In this document: positions 1-7,054 of the stretch, piece by piece | How positions within the stretch are numbered: position 1 is the first letter of the stretch | Layout of the letters: every line of letters starts with the position of its first letter | Source of the DNA: Nitratireductor sp. | Lineage (GTDB): Bacteria; Pseudomonadota; Alphaproteobacteria; Rhizobiales; Rhizobiaceae | Direction: 5' to 3' | Assembly: GCA_020441735.1 (NCBI GenBank) | Contig: JAGRLQ010000162.1 | Location: 1-17,408 of the forward strand | DNA: 17,408 nucleotides | Notes under the pieces: model-generated | The model's database searches: none | Seen by the model: only the letters and a program-made list of their open reading frames with translations | What the model was told of the DNA's origin: nothing | Translations under genes and position numbers: made by a program

Positions 1-38
1 CTCAGAAAGTTTTCGTGTACAATTGCCGAACGATCCAT
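1..38 (-). CDS. possible start of a downstream gene, cut by the window edge
   Basis: An ATG at base 38 reading leftward is preceded by GAGGG four bases upstream and opens twelve codons (MDRSAIVHENFL) before the window ends. It would be the next gene of the minus-strand sugar-acid operon, 91 bp after the FAH gene. Twelve residues are too few to recognise a family, and the start could be chance. I see nothing else in bases 39-129 except the weak hairpin listed separately. Confidence 0.3.
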   Translation of the reverse strand, partial: MDRSAIVHENFL

Positions 39-73
39 CGAGCCCTCAGAAGAACGCCTGAATGCCTGTCTGT

Positions 74-93
74 GCGCCACCCGGGGTGAGCGC
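74..93 (-). other. weak hairpin downstream of the FAH gene
   Basis: GCGCCACC (74-81) can pair with GGTG (85-88) and GCGC (90-93), with a bulged A at 89 and a three-base loop. It lies in the 91-bp gap after the FAH gene. There is no run of U after it in the minus-strand transcript, so if it works as a terminator it is not a classical one. It may only be a processing or attenuation element, or chance in GC-rich DNA. Confidence 0.25.
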
Positions 94-129
94 GCGAACG
101 GTCACGATTAAAGGAAAACAGATGGTGTG

Positions 130-984
130 TCAGCTACCATTGGCCGTTGAAACGACAGTCTGCTCCTGATGGCCAAGTCCCTCGATTTCGAGGCGCATTA
201 CATCGCCCGGTTTCAGAAAGACCGGCGGCTTCATGCCCCAGCCGACGCCTGGCGGTGTGCCGGTGGTGATGATGTCACCGGGCTCAAGGGTCATGAACTG
301 GCTGACGTAACTGACGATTTCCTCGATCCCGAAGATCAGCGTGCTGGTTGAGCCGTTCTGCCGGCGCTCGCCATTGACATCGAGCGTCATCTTCAGGTTT
401 CCAGGCTCGGCCACCTCGTCTGAGGTGACAAACCAGGGACCAATTGGCGCAAACGTGTCGTAGCTCTTGCCCTTGACCCATTGCCCCTCCCGTTCCGCCT
501 GCCAAGCGCGTTCAGAGATGTCGTTCATGATCATGTAGCCGGCGACATGGCTTGCTGCTTCCGACCGGCTCACATGACTGGCGCGCTTGCCGATGGCAAA
601 GGCAAGCTCCACCTCCCAATCGGCTTTCCTCGCATTGGGGGGAAGCCTCACCGGATCGTAAGGCCCGCTGATCGCGGTGGTTGCCTTCATGAAAAGGATG
701 GGTTCCTTCGGCAGGGGCATGCCCGCTTCCGCCGCGTGGTCTGAATAGTTGAGGCCGATGGCGATGATCTTGCCGGCAGACCCCAGACAGGGACCGATGC
801 GCACATTGCCGTCAATGCGCGGCAACTCGCTGATATTCAGAGCGGCAATTTTCTCAAGCCCGACCTCCGTGATCGCGGCCCCGTCGATATCGTCGACAAT
901 TCCGGCAAGCGATCTGATACTGCCATCGGAATCCAGAATGCCCGGCTGCTCCTTGCCGGCTTCGCCAAAGCGCAAAAGTTTCAT
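130..984 (-). CDS. FAH-family hydrolase (2,4-diketo-3-deoxy sugar-acid hydrolase-like)
   Basis: A 284-residue protein of the fumarylacetoacetate hydrolase superfamily, single-domain FAHD1/LRA6 type. The catalytic H/E pair sits in NYSDHAAE (H83, E86). The metal ligands are E124 and E126 in DWEVEL and D155 in MNDISER. GKSYDTFAP carries the usual Lys (K173), and TTGTPPGVG is the C-terminal family signature. Relatives hydrolyse 2,4-diketo-3-deoxy-rhamnonate or -fuconate to pyruvate plus a hydroxy acid. Others decarboxylate, and XylX in the same superfamily dehydrates 2-keto-3-deoxyxylonate. The gene is the last clear member of the minus-strand operon, and GGGAGA precedes its ATG. Its exact substrate cannot be read from sequence. 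Automatic labels such as ureidoglycolate lyase would be doubtful here. The family is sure; the role is inferred from neighbours. Confidence 0.9.
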   Translation of the reverse strand: MKLLRFGEAGKEQPGILDSDGSIRSLAGIVDDIDGAAITEVGLEKIAALNISELPRIDGNVRIGPCLGSAGKIIAIGLNYSDHAAEAGMPLPKEPILFMKATTAISGPYDPVRLPPNARKADWEVELAFAIGKRASHVSRSEAASHVAGYMIMNDISERAWQAEREGQWVKGKSYDTFAPIGPWFVTSDEVAEPGNLKMTLDVNGERRQNGSTSTLIFGIEEIVSYVSQFMTLEPGDIITTGTPPGVGWGMKPPVFLKPGDVMRLEIEGLGHQEQTVVSTANGS

Positions 985-1182
985 GCAATTCTCCCGGGCG
1001 TCCTACCCAATACGAGCCGTTTCCAGCCAACGGCGATACACAAACGCATCCTTACACGGATCGGCGCCTGAAAAAGCGTTTTATTCGCCATTGCCTGTGG
1101 ATCGCACACCGATTACCGGGGAGGCCTAAGCCCAAAAAGTAAAAGGCACCGCCAAGCCTCCGGCCCGCCACCCTCGCCAGTA
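985..1182. other. 198-bp gap between the Udh-like and FAH genes
   Basis: This is the longest gap inside the region A operon; the other spacings are 43 bp or less. I find the ribosome site of the FAH gene (GGGAGA, about 991-996 on the minus strand) but no convincing terminator, promoter or conserved reading frame. It could hold an internal promoter for the FAH gene, but no good -35/-10 pair is evident. Confidence 0.4.
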
Positions 1183-1989
1183 TCAGTCCTTCGGGTCGGT
1201 GTATTCTGCGGCGGCGAAGTCGCCTCCCTGAAAACGCTCTGAAACGGAGTCCCGGTGGCCTCGTTTCGACTCAAGCGCCAGTATGGCTTCGAGGTGGTCC
1301 TCGGCCGTGTGCTGTGGCAAATAGCCGAGCCTCGTTGCCTCAGCATTGTCCCAGAAGCTGCGCGCGTTGTCCGACACGCCGTAGACGACTTCGTTCCTGA
1401 CCGCATCGCTTTCGAGGCCGATGGCGATCAGTTGCATCAGGTCTTCCGGATGGACCCAGATTGACAGTTGCCGCATGTCAGAGGGTTGCCAGTTCACATG
1501 CCCGATCCGGATCGACAGGACCCGCATGGCGTACTTGTCAGCATAGAAGCTTGCCAGCGCCTCGCCGAAAACCTTGGAAACGCCATAGCGCGAATCCGGC
1601 CGTACCCGGGCATCGATCCCGACGGTCTTGCTGCGCTCGACCATGCCGACAACATGATTGGTGGAGGCAAAGACAAAACGGTCAACGTCATTCCGGTGAG
1701 CAGCATCCAGAAGGTTGTACATGCCATCAATGTTGATCTGCTTCACCGTCTCCCAGTCGGCTTCGTTCGACTGGCCACCAAGATGGATGATCGAATCCAC
1801 ACCCCTGCAAACGTCTAACACAGACTGAGCATCGGCGAGATCGGCGGCGCGGAATTCCTCATTATTCTCAAGGCTTTCAGGCTGTATCCTGTCAGTCAGA
1901 ATCAGCTTTTCATACCGCGCGCACAACAACGGCCGCAGCATTCCGGCCACCCGGCCACTGGCACCTGTCAGCAATATCTGCCGGATCAC
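1183..1989 (-). CDS. uronate dehydrogenase-like NAD(P)-dependent oxidoreductase (extended SDR)
   Basis: From the GTG at 1989 the protein has 268 residues, close to the roughly 265 of Agrobacterium uronate dehydrogenase. It starts with the Rossmann motif LLTGASGRVAG (residues 6-16). The catalytic YxxxK is YGVSK (Y135, K139), and FASTNH supplies N111 and H112. S74 and R173 align with substrate residues of the Agrobacterium enzyme, but that enzyme's Ser165 appears as H164 here and its Ser111 as T110. The family reaction oxidises glucuronate or galacturonate at C1 to an aldarolactone. I prefer the GTG start: it gives the usual short N-terminus, has AAGG upstream and overlaps the rraA-like stop as GTGA. 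An in-frame ATG at 2010 would add seven residues. The changed residues leave the substrate open: uronate, or another aldose. Confidence 0.8.
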   Translation of the reverse strand: MIRQILLTGASGRVAGMLRPLLCARYEKLILTDRIQPESLENNEEFRAADLADAQSVLDVCRGVDSIIHLGGQSNEADWETVKQINIDGMYNLLDAAHRNDVDRFVFASTNHVVGMVERSKTVGIDARVRPDSRYGVSKVFGEALASFYADKYAMRVLSIRIGHVNWQPSDMRQLSIWVHPEDLMQLIAIGLESDAVRNEVVYGVSDNARSFWDNAEATRLGYLPQHTAEDHLEAILALESKRGHRDSVSERFQGGDFAAAEYTDPKD

Positions 1990-2702
1990 CTGCCGTTCGC
2001 CTTTTTCCATGCCTCGAACCGCTCCAGCGTGGCAGGATCCGTCGGCGGATAGAGGCCGGTGATCGAGTACCCCTCGCTGACCTGCCCGGCGACGAAGTTC
2101 TCGAACTGGGTCATTGCCGTCGTCTCATCAGCGATCTCGTCTGCCAGTTCCTGCGGAATTATCACAACGCCTTCGGCATCGCCAACGACCACATCGCCTG
2201 GAAAGACGGGCACGCCGGCGCAACCGATCGGAACGTTGAGGTCTACCGCCTGGTGTTGAATGAGGTTGGTCGGCGATGACGGCCGGTTGTGATAGGCCGG
2301 AATGTCCAGCGCGGCGATGGCCGGACTGTCACGAAAGCCGCCATCGGTTACGATGCCGGCCCCACCGCGAACCATCAGCCGACGCACCAGGATATCGCCT
2401 GCTGAAGCTGCCCGCGCATCCTGCCGGCTGTCCATGATGAGAACATGGCCGGGAGGGCAGTTCTCGATGGCGACGCGCTGCGGATGGTTCGGGTTCTCGA
2501 ACACCGACAGGCGGTTGAGGTCCTCACGGGCAGGGATGTAGCGCAGCGTATAGGCAGGGCCCACCATGTTGGCCCCGTTAACGGAAACCGGATGAACATC
2601 CTGCAGGAACACGTTGCGTAACCCGCGCTTGAACAGTGCAGTGGTAATCGTTGCGCAGCTTACATGCATGAGCTTTTCGCGCGTGGATTCTTTCAGTGAC
2701 AT
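1986..2702 (-). CDS. RraA-family protein, HMG/CHA aldolase-like
   Basis: A 238-residue RraA/MenG-family protein. The family active site GGAGIVTDGGFRD lies at residues 113-125, with R124 and D125 the residues that hold pyruvate and a divalent metal in 4-hydroxy-4-methyl-2-oxoglutarate aldolases. The family was named for E. coli RraA, an RNase E regulator, but proteins with the DGGxRD motif are usually class II pyruvate aldolases or oxaloacetate decarboxylases. Sitting 15 bp after the dehydratase gene and overlapping the uronate dehydrogenase-like gene, it is far more likely a metabolic enzyme. It may cleave or decarboxylate a 2-keto-4-hydroxy acid made by the dehydratase. The ribosome site is weak (GCGGAT), which suggests translation coupled to the gene before it. 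The family is firm; the substrate is unknown. Confidence 0.85.
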   Translation of the reverse strand: MSLKESTREKLMHVSCATITTALFKRGLRNVFLQDVHPVSVNGANMVGPAYTLRYIPAREDLNRLSVFENPNHPQRVAIENCPPGHVLIMDSRQDARAASAGDILVRRLMVRGGAGIVTDGGFRDSPAIAALDIPAYHNRPSSPTNLIQHQAVDLNVPIGCAGVPVFPGDVVVGDAEGVVIIPQELADEIADETTAMTQFENFVAGQVSEGYSITGLYPPTDPATLERFEAWKKANGR

Positions 2703-2717
2703 GGGCTGGATCCGCCG

Positions 2718-4454
2718 TCAGTTGATTTCAGGTTCGGGAATGGTTGCACCATCGCGACTCTCGAGAAAATCAAAATCGCAACCGTGATTGGCCTGAGATA
2801 CGTGCTGCAGGAACATTGCGCCGTATCCGCGCGGATATCTGGCTTGCGGCGCCTTCCAGGCCGCCCGGCGTTTTTCGAGCTCGGCGTCGGAAACTTCCAT
2901 CTTGATGCTGCGTTTTTCGACATCGACGGTTACAATGTCTCCGGTCTGCAGAAACGCCAGCGGCCCGCCGATATGGGCCTCCGGCGCCACATGCAGAATG
3001 CACGCGCCGTAGGATGTCCCGCTCATGCGCGCATCCGATACGCGGATCATGTCCCTCACACCTTCGCGCAACAGCCTGATCGGTATCGGCAGCATGCCCC
3101 ATTCGGGCATGCCCGGCCCGCCCTGCGGCCCGGCATTGCGCAGCACCATGACATCGTTCGGCATGACATCGAGATCGGGGTCGTTTGCCGCCTTCTTCAG
3201 CGATGCATGATCGTCGAACACCAACGCCCTGCCCCGGTTGCGCAGCAGTTCCGGTGCGCAGGCGGACGGTTTGATGATGCAGCCATCGGGTGCCAGATTT
3301 CCCTTGAGAACGGCTATGGCGCCGTCCTGATAAACCGGATTGTCGAGCGGGCGGATCACATCTTCATTGTGCACCTGCGCCCCGGTGAGCGTTTCTCCAA
3401 GGCTTTTTCCCGCTACCGTGGCAACCTCAAGCTCGAGTTTCTCTCCAAGCTGCTTCATCAATGCCTGCAAACCGCCGGCATAGTAGAAATCCTCCATCAG
3501 ATAGCGCTCGCCGCTGGGGCGTATGTTTGCAAGCACCGGCGTATCCCGCGCCAGATCATCCAGATCATCCAGCGTCAGATCAACGCCGGCACGCCGCGCC
3601 ATGGCGATCAGATGGATGACCGCATTCGTCGAGCAGCCCGCCGCCATGGCAATCCTGGAAGCATTTCGGAAGGCGGCTTTGGTGAGGATTTTCGAAGGCG
3701 TCAGCTCTTCCCAAACCATATCGACGATCCTTCTGCCGCAAGCGGTTGCCATCCGCCCGTGGTTTGCATCGGCAGCAGGTACCGAACTGGCGCCCGGCAA
3801 GGTCAGGCCAAGCGCCTCTGCAACCGCGGTCATGGTGCTGGCGGTACCCATGGTCATGCAATGACCCTGGGAGCGGGCGATCCCCGCCTCGATGGCGGAC
3901 CATTCCGCCTCGCTTACACTTCCCGCCCTGCGCTCGTCCCAGTATTTCCACGCATCCGAACCGGATCCCAACTGCTGGCCACGGTAGTTTCCCCGCAGCA
4001 TCGGTCCGGCCGGCAGAAAGATGGCAGGCAGACCGGCGCTGATGCCGCCCATGATCAGCGCAGGCGTGGTCTTGTCGCAGCCGCCCATCAGGACGGCGCC
4101 GTCGACGGGATGCGAGCGCAGGAGTTCCTCGGTCTCCATGGCCAGCATGTTGCGGTAGAGCATGGTGGTCGGTTTGACGAAGCTTTCGGACAGTGACATC
4201 GCCGGAAGTTCAATCGGCAGACCCCCTGCCTGCAGGACGCCGCGCTTGACCTCGGCGGCCCGCTCACGGAAATGCATGTGGCACGGTTGCGCCTCCGACC
4301 ATGTATTGATGATCGCGATGATGGGGCGCCCCTCCCAATCCTCCCGCGACAGCCCCATCTGCATCATCCGGGACCGGTGGCCGAACGACCGAAGGTCATC
4401 TGGCGCAAACCAACGGGCGCTGCGTAGACGGGACGGGTCTTTTTTCCTACTCAC
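2718..4454 (-). CDS. IlvD/Edd-family sugar-acid dehydratase (arabinonate dehydratase type)
   Basis: From the GTG at 4454 the protein has 578 residues, almost the length of Rhizobium L-arabinonate dehydratase (about 579). The three cysteines that hold the [2Fe-2S] cluster are C58 (TWSEAQPCH), C126 (GGCDKTTP) and C199 (GHCMTMGTAS). The carbamylated Lys follows in GCDKTTP, and the catalytic Ser lies in the RMSGTSYG motif. These enzymes dehydrate aldonates or aldarates to 2-keto-3-deoxy acids. An in-frame ATG at 4535 would add 27 residues and overlap the lactonase gene by 38 bp. The GTG matches the family start and has GGAGA eleven bases upstream, so I use it. The gene lies 43 bp after the SMP-30 gene and 15 bp before the RraA-family gene. 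The precise sugar acid (pentonate, hexonate or aldarate) is not settled by sequence. It is not a branched-chain amino-acid IlvD, given the context. Confidence 0.9.
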   Translation of the reverse strand: MSRKKDPSRLRSARWFAPDDLRSFGHRSRMMQMGLSREDWEGRPIIAIINTWSEAQPCHMHFRERAAEVKRGVLQAGGLPIELPAMSLSESFVKPTTMLYRNMLAMETEELLRSHPVDGAVLMGGCDKTTPALIMGGISAGLPAIFLPAGPMLRGNYRGQQLGSGSDAWKYWDERRAGSVSEAEWSAIEAGIARSQGHCMTMGTASTMTAVAEALGLTLPGASSVPAADANHGRMATACGRRIVDMVWEELTPSKILTKAAFRNASRIAMAAGCSTNAVIHLIAMARRAGVDLTLDDLDDLARDTPVLANIRPSGERYLMEDFYYAGGLQALMKQLGEKLELEVATVAGKSLGETLTGAQVHNEDVIRPLDNPVYQDGAIAVLKGNLAPDGCIIKPSACAPELLRNRGRALVFDDHASLKKAANDPDLDVMPNDVMVLRNAGPQGGPGMPEWGMLPIPIRLLREGVRDMIRVSDARMSGTSYGACILHVAPEAHIGGPLAFLQTGDIVTVDVEKRSIKMEVSDAELEKRRAAWKAPQARYPRGYGAMFLQHVSQANHGCDFDFLESRDGATIPEPEIN

Positions 4455-4497
4455 TGTAAACAATATCTCCTGCTTGTGTTTGGCCTGCCGGTATCTC

Positions 4498-5379
4498 TCA
4501 TCCCTCGATTCGCCATCGTTGCGCCGGCCGGCCACGGGGCAGTGAGGCTCCCCCGGCAGAAACCGCGATGTTGCCGCCAGGTTTCTCTCCCCGGCGGGAG
4601 GTCACAAATATCCGGTCAAGAGAGCCGCCAGCAAACGCCGGTTTGGTAGGATCGGCGAACGGCATCGGGCAGGCCATAATTCTTTCACCGTCCGGGGAAA
4701 AAACCCGCAAGGCACCACCCAGTATTGCTGCGCTCCAGTAGTTGCCGCTCTCGTCGATCGCCGCGCCGTCCGGCTTGCCGTCTTCATCGCCGAATACGGC
4801 AAACACTTCCCTGTTGTGCAGTTGGTGGGATTCCGGTTCGACCTGAAACGTCCATACCGTGCGGATATCGTTTCCCGAATCCGACAAATAAAGCCTTTTG
4901 CGGCCGCCATCGAATGCCAGGCCGTTGGGTATCTGGAGACCCTCAAGGGCTATTTCCGGGCGGCAGTTTGCACCGATGGCAGATAGAACGCCGCGACCAG
5001 CCTTCAGTTCCATATCCATCGTGCCCGCCCACAGGCGGCCGAAATCATCGACCGTGGCATCGTTGAAGCGCATGCCGGGTTCATCCAACTGAGTAATACG
5101 ATCGAGAATCTTCTCGGAAGGATCGAAGAGGAAGATGCCGGTTTCCATGCCGACCGCCGGTAGATTAGCGTCCGTCAGAACCACAAATCCCGGCCGCTCG
5201 GGCATGGGCCATTCTTCGGTTGCCATGGCGGGATAGCTGGTTCGAAGGAGTTTGCGGCCATCGATATCAACCCACCAAACACATTGGCGCTGCTCATCCC
5301 AGACGGGGCTTTCGCCCAGTTCTGCGGTGGTGCCCGGCAAAATGGTCCATTCGATCAAGGTGTTGGCATCCGCCAGCAT
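4498..5379 (-). CDS. SMP-30/gluconolactonase-family sugar lactonase
   Basis: A 293-residue six-bladed beta-propeller of the SMP-30/regucalcin family, which opens sugar-acid lactones with a divalent metal. The metal and active-site residues are visible at the usual positions: E23 in GESPVW, N106 in RFND, N152 in PNGLAF and D204 in KPDG. It is probably cytoplasmic, as there is no signal peptide. It is the first gene of the minus-strand operon and would open the lactone produced by the uronate dehydrogenase-like enzyme, feeding the dehydratase. The ATG at 5379 has GGGAGGAG just upstream. The in-frame TTG at 5391 would place the ribosome site inside the gene, so it is rejected. The substrate lactone (aldaro-, arabino- or another) is inferred only from neighbours. 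Confidence 0.88.
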   Translation of the reverse strand: MLADANTLIEWTILPGTTAELGESPVWDEQRQCVWWVDIDGRKLLRTSYPAMATEEWPMPERPGFVVLTDANLPAVGMETGIFLFDPSEKILDRITQLDEPGMRFNDATVDDFGRLWAGTMDMELKAGRGVLSAIGANCRPEIALEGLQIPNGLAFDGGRKRLYLSDSGNDIRTVWTFQVEPESHQLHNREVFAVFGDEDGKPDGAAIDESGNYWSAAILGGALRVFSPDGERIMACPMPFADPTKPAFAGGSLDRIFVTSRRGEKPGGNIAVSAGGASLPRGRPAQRWRIEG

Positions 5380-5455
5380 GGCTCCTCCCAAGCAACAGGC
5401 CTGTCACCCGGATTTGCGGGCAACGGCTTTTCAACACGCCTGCCGCAGAATTGAG

Positions 5456-5484
5456 TTGACATTGCAGTATTCTCTTATTTAGGT
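5456..5484 (+). promoter_or_regulatory. candidate promoter for the first TRAP operon
   Basis: A perfect TTGACA (5456-5461) lies about 85 bp upstream of the dctP start, in the 166-bp divergent gap. At 17 bp spacing the -10 would be TTAGGT, which is poor. An alternative -10, TAAAAT (5497-5502), lies inside the palindrome but has no good -35. The region is much richer in AT than the genes around it, as expected for a divergent control region. The start point is not determinable by eye. Confidence 0.35.
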
Positions 5485-5493
5485 TCACAGCGC

Positions 5494-5509
5494 AACTAAA
5501 ATATTAGTT
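5494..5509. promoter_or_regulatory. candidate operator: 16-bp imperfect palindrome between divergent operons
   Basis: AACTAA (5494-5499) and TTAGTT (5504-5509) form a palindrome around AATA. The size suits a GntR/FadR-type operator. It sits 36 bp upstream of the dctP ATG and 114 bp from the lactonase start, so one bound regulator could control both operons. A wider pair, TATTCTC (5468-5474) and GAGAATA (5514-5520), brackets it. The natural candidate to bind it is the GntR protein encoded in the same plus-strand operon at 8377. This is inference. Confidence 0.45.
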
Positions 5510-5545
5510 CTATGAGAATATGGTGTGCCCAGGGAGGAAGACAGC

Positions 5546-6526
5546 ATGACCATCCAGCTCAAGCGATTCGTATTCGGCGTAGCCTTGGCAGTCGGCCTTG
5601 GCATTGCGTCCGGCGCAGTGGCGGAAACAAAACTGAGGATCGGTACAGTTCTGGCCCCCAACGATCCGATGGGACAGGGCCTGGACAAGTTTGCAGAAGA
5701 TGTGGCCAAGGCCACCAATGGCGACGTTGTCGTGGAGATCTTTCACAATTCCCAATTGGGTGACACGACGGAAATGATCGACCAGGCGCGCGCTGGCGCC
5801 AATATCGGCACCGTCACGGACGTTGCCCGCCTTTCCAGCTTCGTTCCCTCGCTTGCGATCATGTCGGCACCGTTTCTGTTCGACACCTATGACCAGGCAG
5901 ACAAGTTCGCCTTGTCGCCGGAGTATCTCGGCTGGGGTGACGAGCTGAAGGAAAAGGCCAACCTCGTCATGCTGGCATCGAACTGGTATCAGGGCGCACG
6001 CCATGCGCTTACTCAGATGCCGATTGCAACGCCAGCCGATCTGAAGGGTGTCAAAATGCGCACCATTGGCGCACCGGTATGGATTGAGACCATCCGGGCC
6101 ATGGGGGCTGAGCCGACACCGATTGCCTGGGGTGAAGTCTATTCGGCGCTGCAACTGGGTACCATTGACGCTGCCGAGGCTCAGCCGACCGCCATCTGGG
6201 GTGCCAAGCTCTATGAGGTCATCAAGCACGTCAACAAGACCGGCCACATCCAGCTGGTTACGGCACTGGTCGTGGGTGCGGATGCCTGGGATACCATCTC
6301 CCCGGAAAACCAGAAGATCGTCCGTGACCTTGCTGTTGAAGACGGACGCTACGCCTCGGCACTCACCATCGAACTGGGCGAAAAGGCCCTGAAGGATGTT
6401 GCAGCCACCGGCGTCGGCGTTCACGAGGTCGATCTTGCGCCTTTCAAGGAGGCGGTGGCACCGGTATATGAAATGCTCGACCTGACCAAGGAAGCAGCGA
6501 TCGTCAACAAGGTATTGGGCCGCTGA
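5546..6526 (+). CDS. dctP: TRAP transporter solute-binding protein, DctP family
   Basis: A 326-residue periplasmic binding protein. The signal peptide is clear: basic MTIQLKR, a hydrophobic core and ASGAVA, with cleavage likely after A26. R172 in the KMRT motif is the family Arg that pairs with the ligand carboxylate, and WGEVYSALQ (195-203) is a family hallmark. Where the second DctP in this window has the common DAQENP, this one has DAAEAQPT, so the ligand may differ. The ATG at 5546 has AGGGAGGAAG upstream with an 8-base spacer after GGAGG; an upstream in-frame GTG at 5525 precedes this site and is rejected. It is the first gene of dctPQM-gntR-aldehyde dehydrogenase. The ligand is probably an acidic sugar used by the divergent operon, inferred from context only. 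Confidence 0.93.
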   Translation: MTIQLKRFVFGVALAVGLGIASGAVAETKLRIGTVLAPNDPMGQGLDKFAEDVAKATNGDVVVEIFHNSQLGDTTEMIDQARAGANIGTVTDVARLSSFVPSLAIMSAPFLFDTYDQADKFALSPEYLGWGDELKEKANLVMLASNWYQGARHALTQMPIATPADLKGVKMRTIGAPVWIETIRAMGAEPTPIAWGEVYSALQLGTIDAAEAQPTAIWGAKLYEVIKHVNKTGHIQLVTALVVGADAWDTISPENQKIVRDLAVEDGRYASALTIELGEKALKDVAATGVGVHEVDLAPFKEAVAPVYEMLDLTKEAAIVNKVLGR

Positions 6527-6555
6527 GACCGGCCTGACCTGTTCAAGAAAGCAAT

Positions 6556-6578
6556 GTGAGCGCGCGCTGCGCGCTCAC
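6556..6578 (+). other. strong hairpin between dctP and dctQ
   Basis: GTGAGCGCGC (6556-6565) and GCGCGCTCAC (6569-6578) form a perfect 10-bp GC-rich stem with a GCT loop. It starts 30 bp after the dctP stop and ends 23 bp before dctQ. No U-run follows. Such stems after binding-protein genes often protect the upstream mRNA or cause partial termination, so the binding protein is made in excess over the membrane parts. That role is inferred here. Confidence 0.7.
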
Positions 6579-6601
6579 CGGTCCGCTGGGGATGTGTACA
6601 G

Positions 6602-7048
6602 ATGTTTCAACGGATCGAATTTGCCGGCGCCTGTCTGCTGTTGGCCGGCATCGTCATTCTGGTCGGGATTGCAGCAATAACGCGGGCGGCAGGGCAGCCG
6701 ATCATATGGTCGGTTGAAATTGCGCAACTGCTCTTCGTCTGGCTCTGCATGCTCGCTGCCGATCTGGCACTGCAGCAAAAGCGGCATTTCGGATTGATGC
6801 TCCTGCTTGACAACGTTCCCGCAACGGCGCGCAAGTGGATCGAGATCGCCAATATGGCGGTTCTGATAATCCTTCTGGCTTTCCTGCTTTTTTACGCGTG
6901 GCGCAACATGCTGCTGATGCATCCCCGGCTGATCGGGGCAACCCAGATGAACGGCTCGCTCATCCATGCTTCCATGGTTGTCGGCATCATCCTGTTGTTG
7001 CGCACCATCATTTCCCAGGCATGGCATCGCCTGCACGACGGAGAGTAG
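6602..7048 (+). CDS. dctQ: TRAP transporter small membrane subunit, DctQ family
   Basis: A 148-residue inner-membrane protein with four hydrophobic segments at about 8-28, 38-58, 80-100 and 118-138, as usual for DctQ. The conserved acidic residue of helix 2 is E39 in WSVEIAQ, and the following RHFG loop matches the family's basic loop. It joins DctM to form the sodium-dependent transport unit that accepts ligand from DctP. The ATG at 6602 follows GGGGA by nine bases. Its stop is six bases before the dctM GTG, so the two are probably translationally coupled. Sequence identity in this family is low, so the call rests on topology and position between dctP and dctM. Confidence 0.9.
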   Translation: MFQRIEFAGACLLLAGIVILVGIAAITRAAGQPIIWSVEIAQLLFVWLCMLAADLALQQKRHFGLMLLLDNVPATARKWIEIANMAVLIILLAFLLFYAWRNMLLMHPRLIGATQMNGSLIHASMVVGIILLLRTIISQAWHRLHDGE

Positions 7049-7054
7049 ATTCCA

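Noticed and set aside
86..96. GTGAGCGCGCG, also found at 6556-6566 in the dctP-dctQ hairpin, considered as a dispersed repeat.
   Set aside because: The shared part is 11 low-complexity GC-rich bases; the right arm of the hairpin is absent here, so chance is the simplest explanation.
2784..4196. A 470-codon open frame on the plus strand opposite the IlvD/Edd gene.
   Set aside because: It is fully antisense to a gene with all catalytic residues intact. Its translation is rich in Arg, His and Gln with no domain pattern, as expected for a GC-rich shadow frame.
5510..6424. A 304-codon minus-strand frame opposite the first dctP.
   Set aside because: It is antisense to a clear binding-protein gene and has no recognisable domain.
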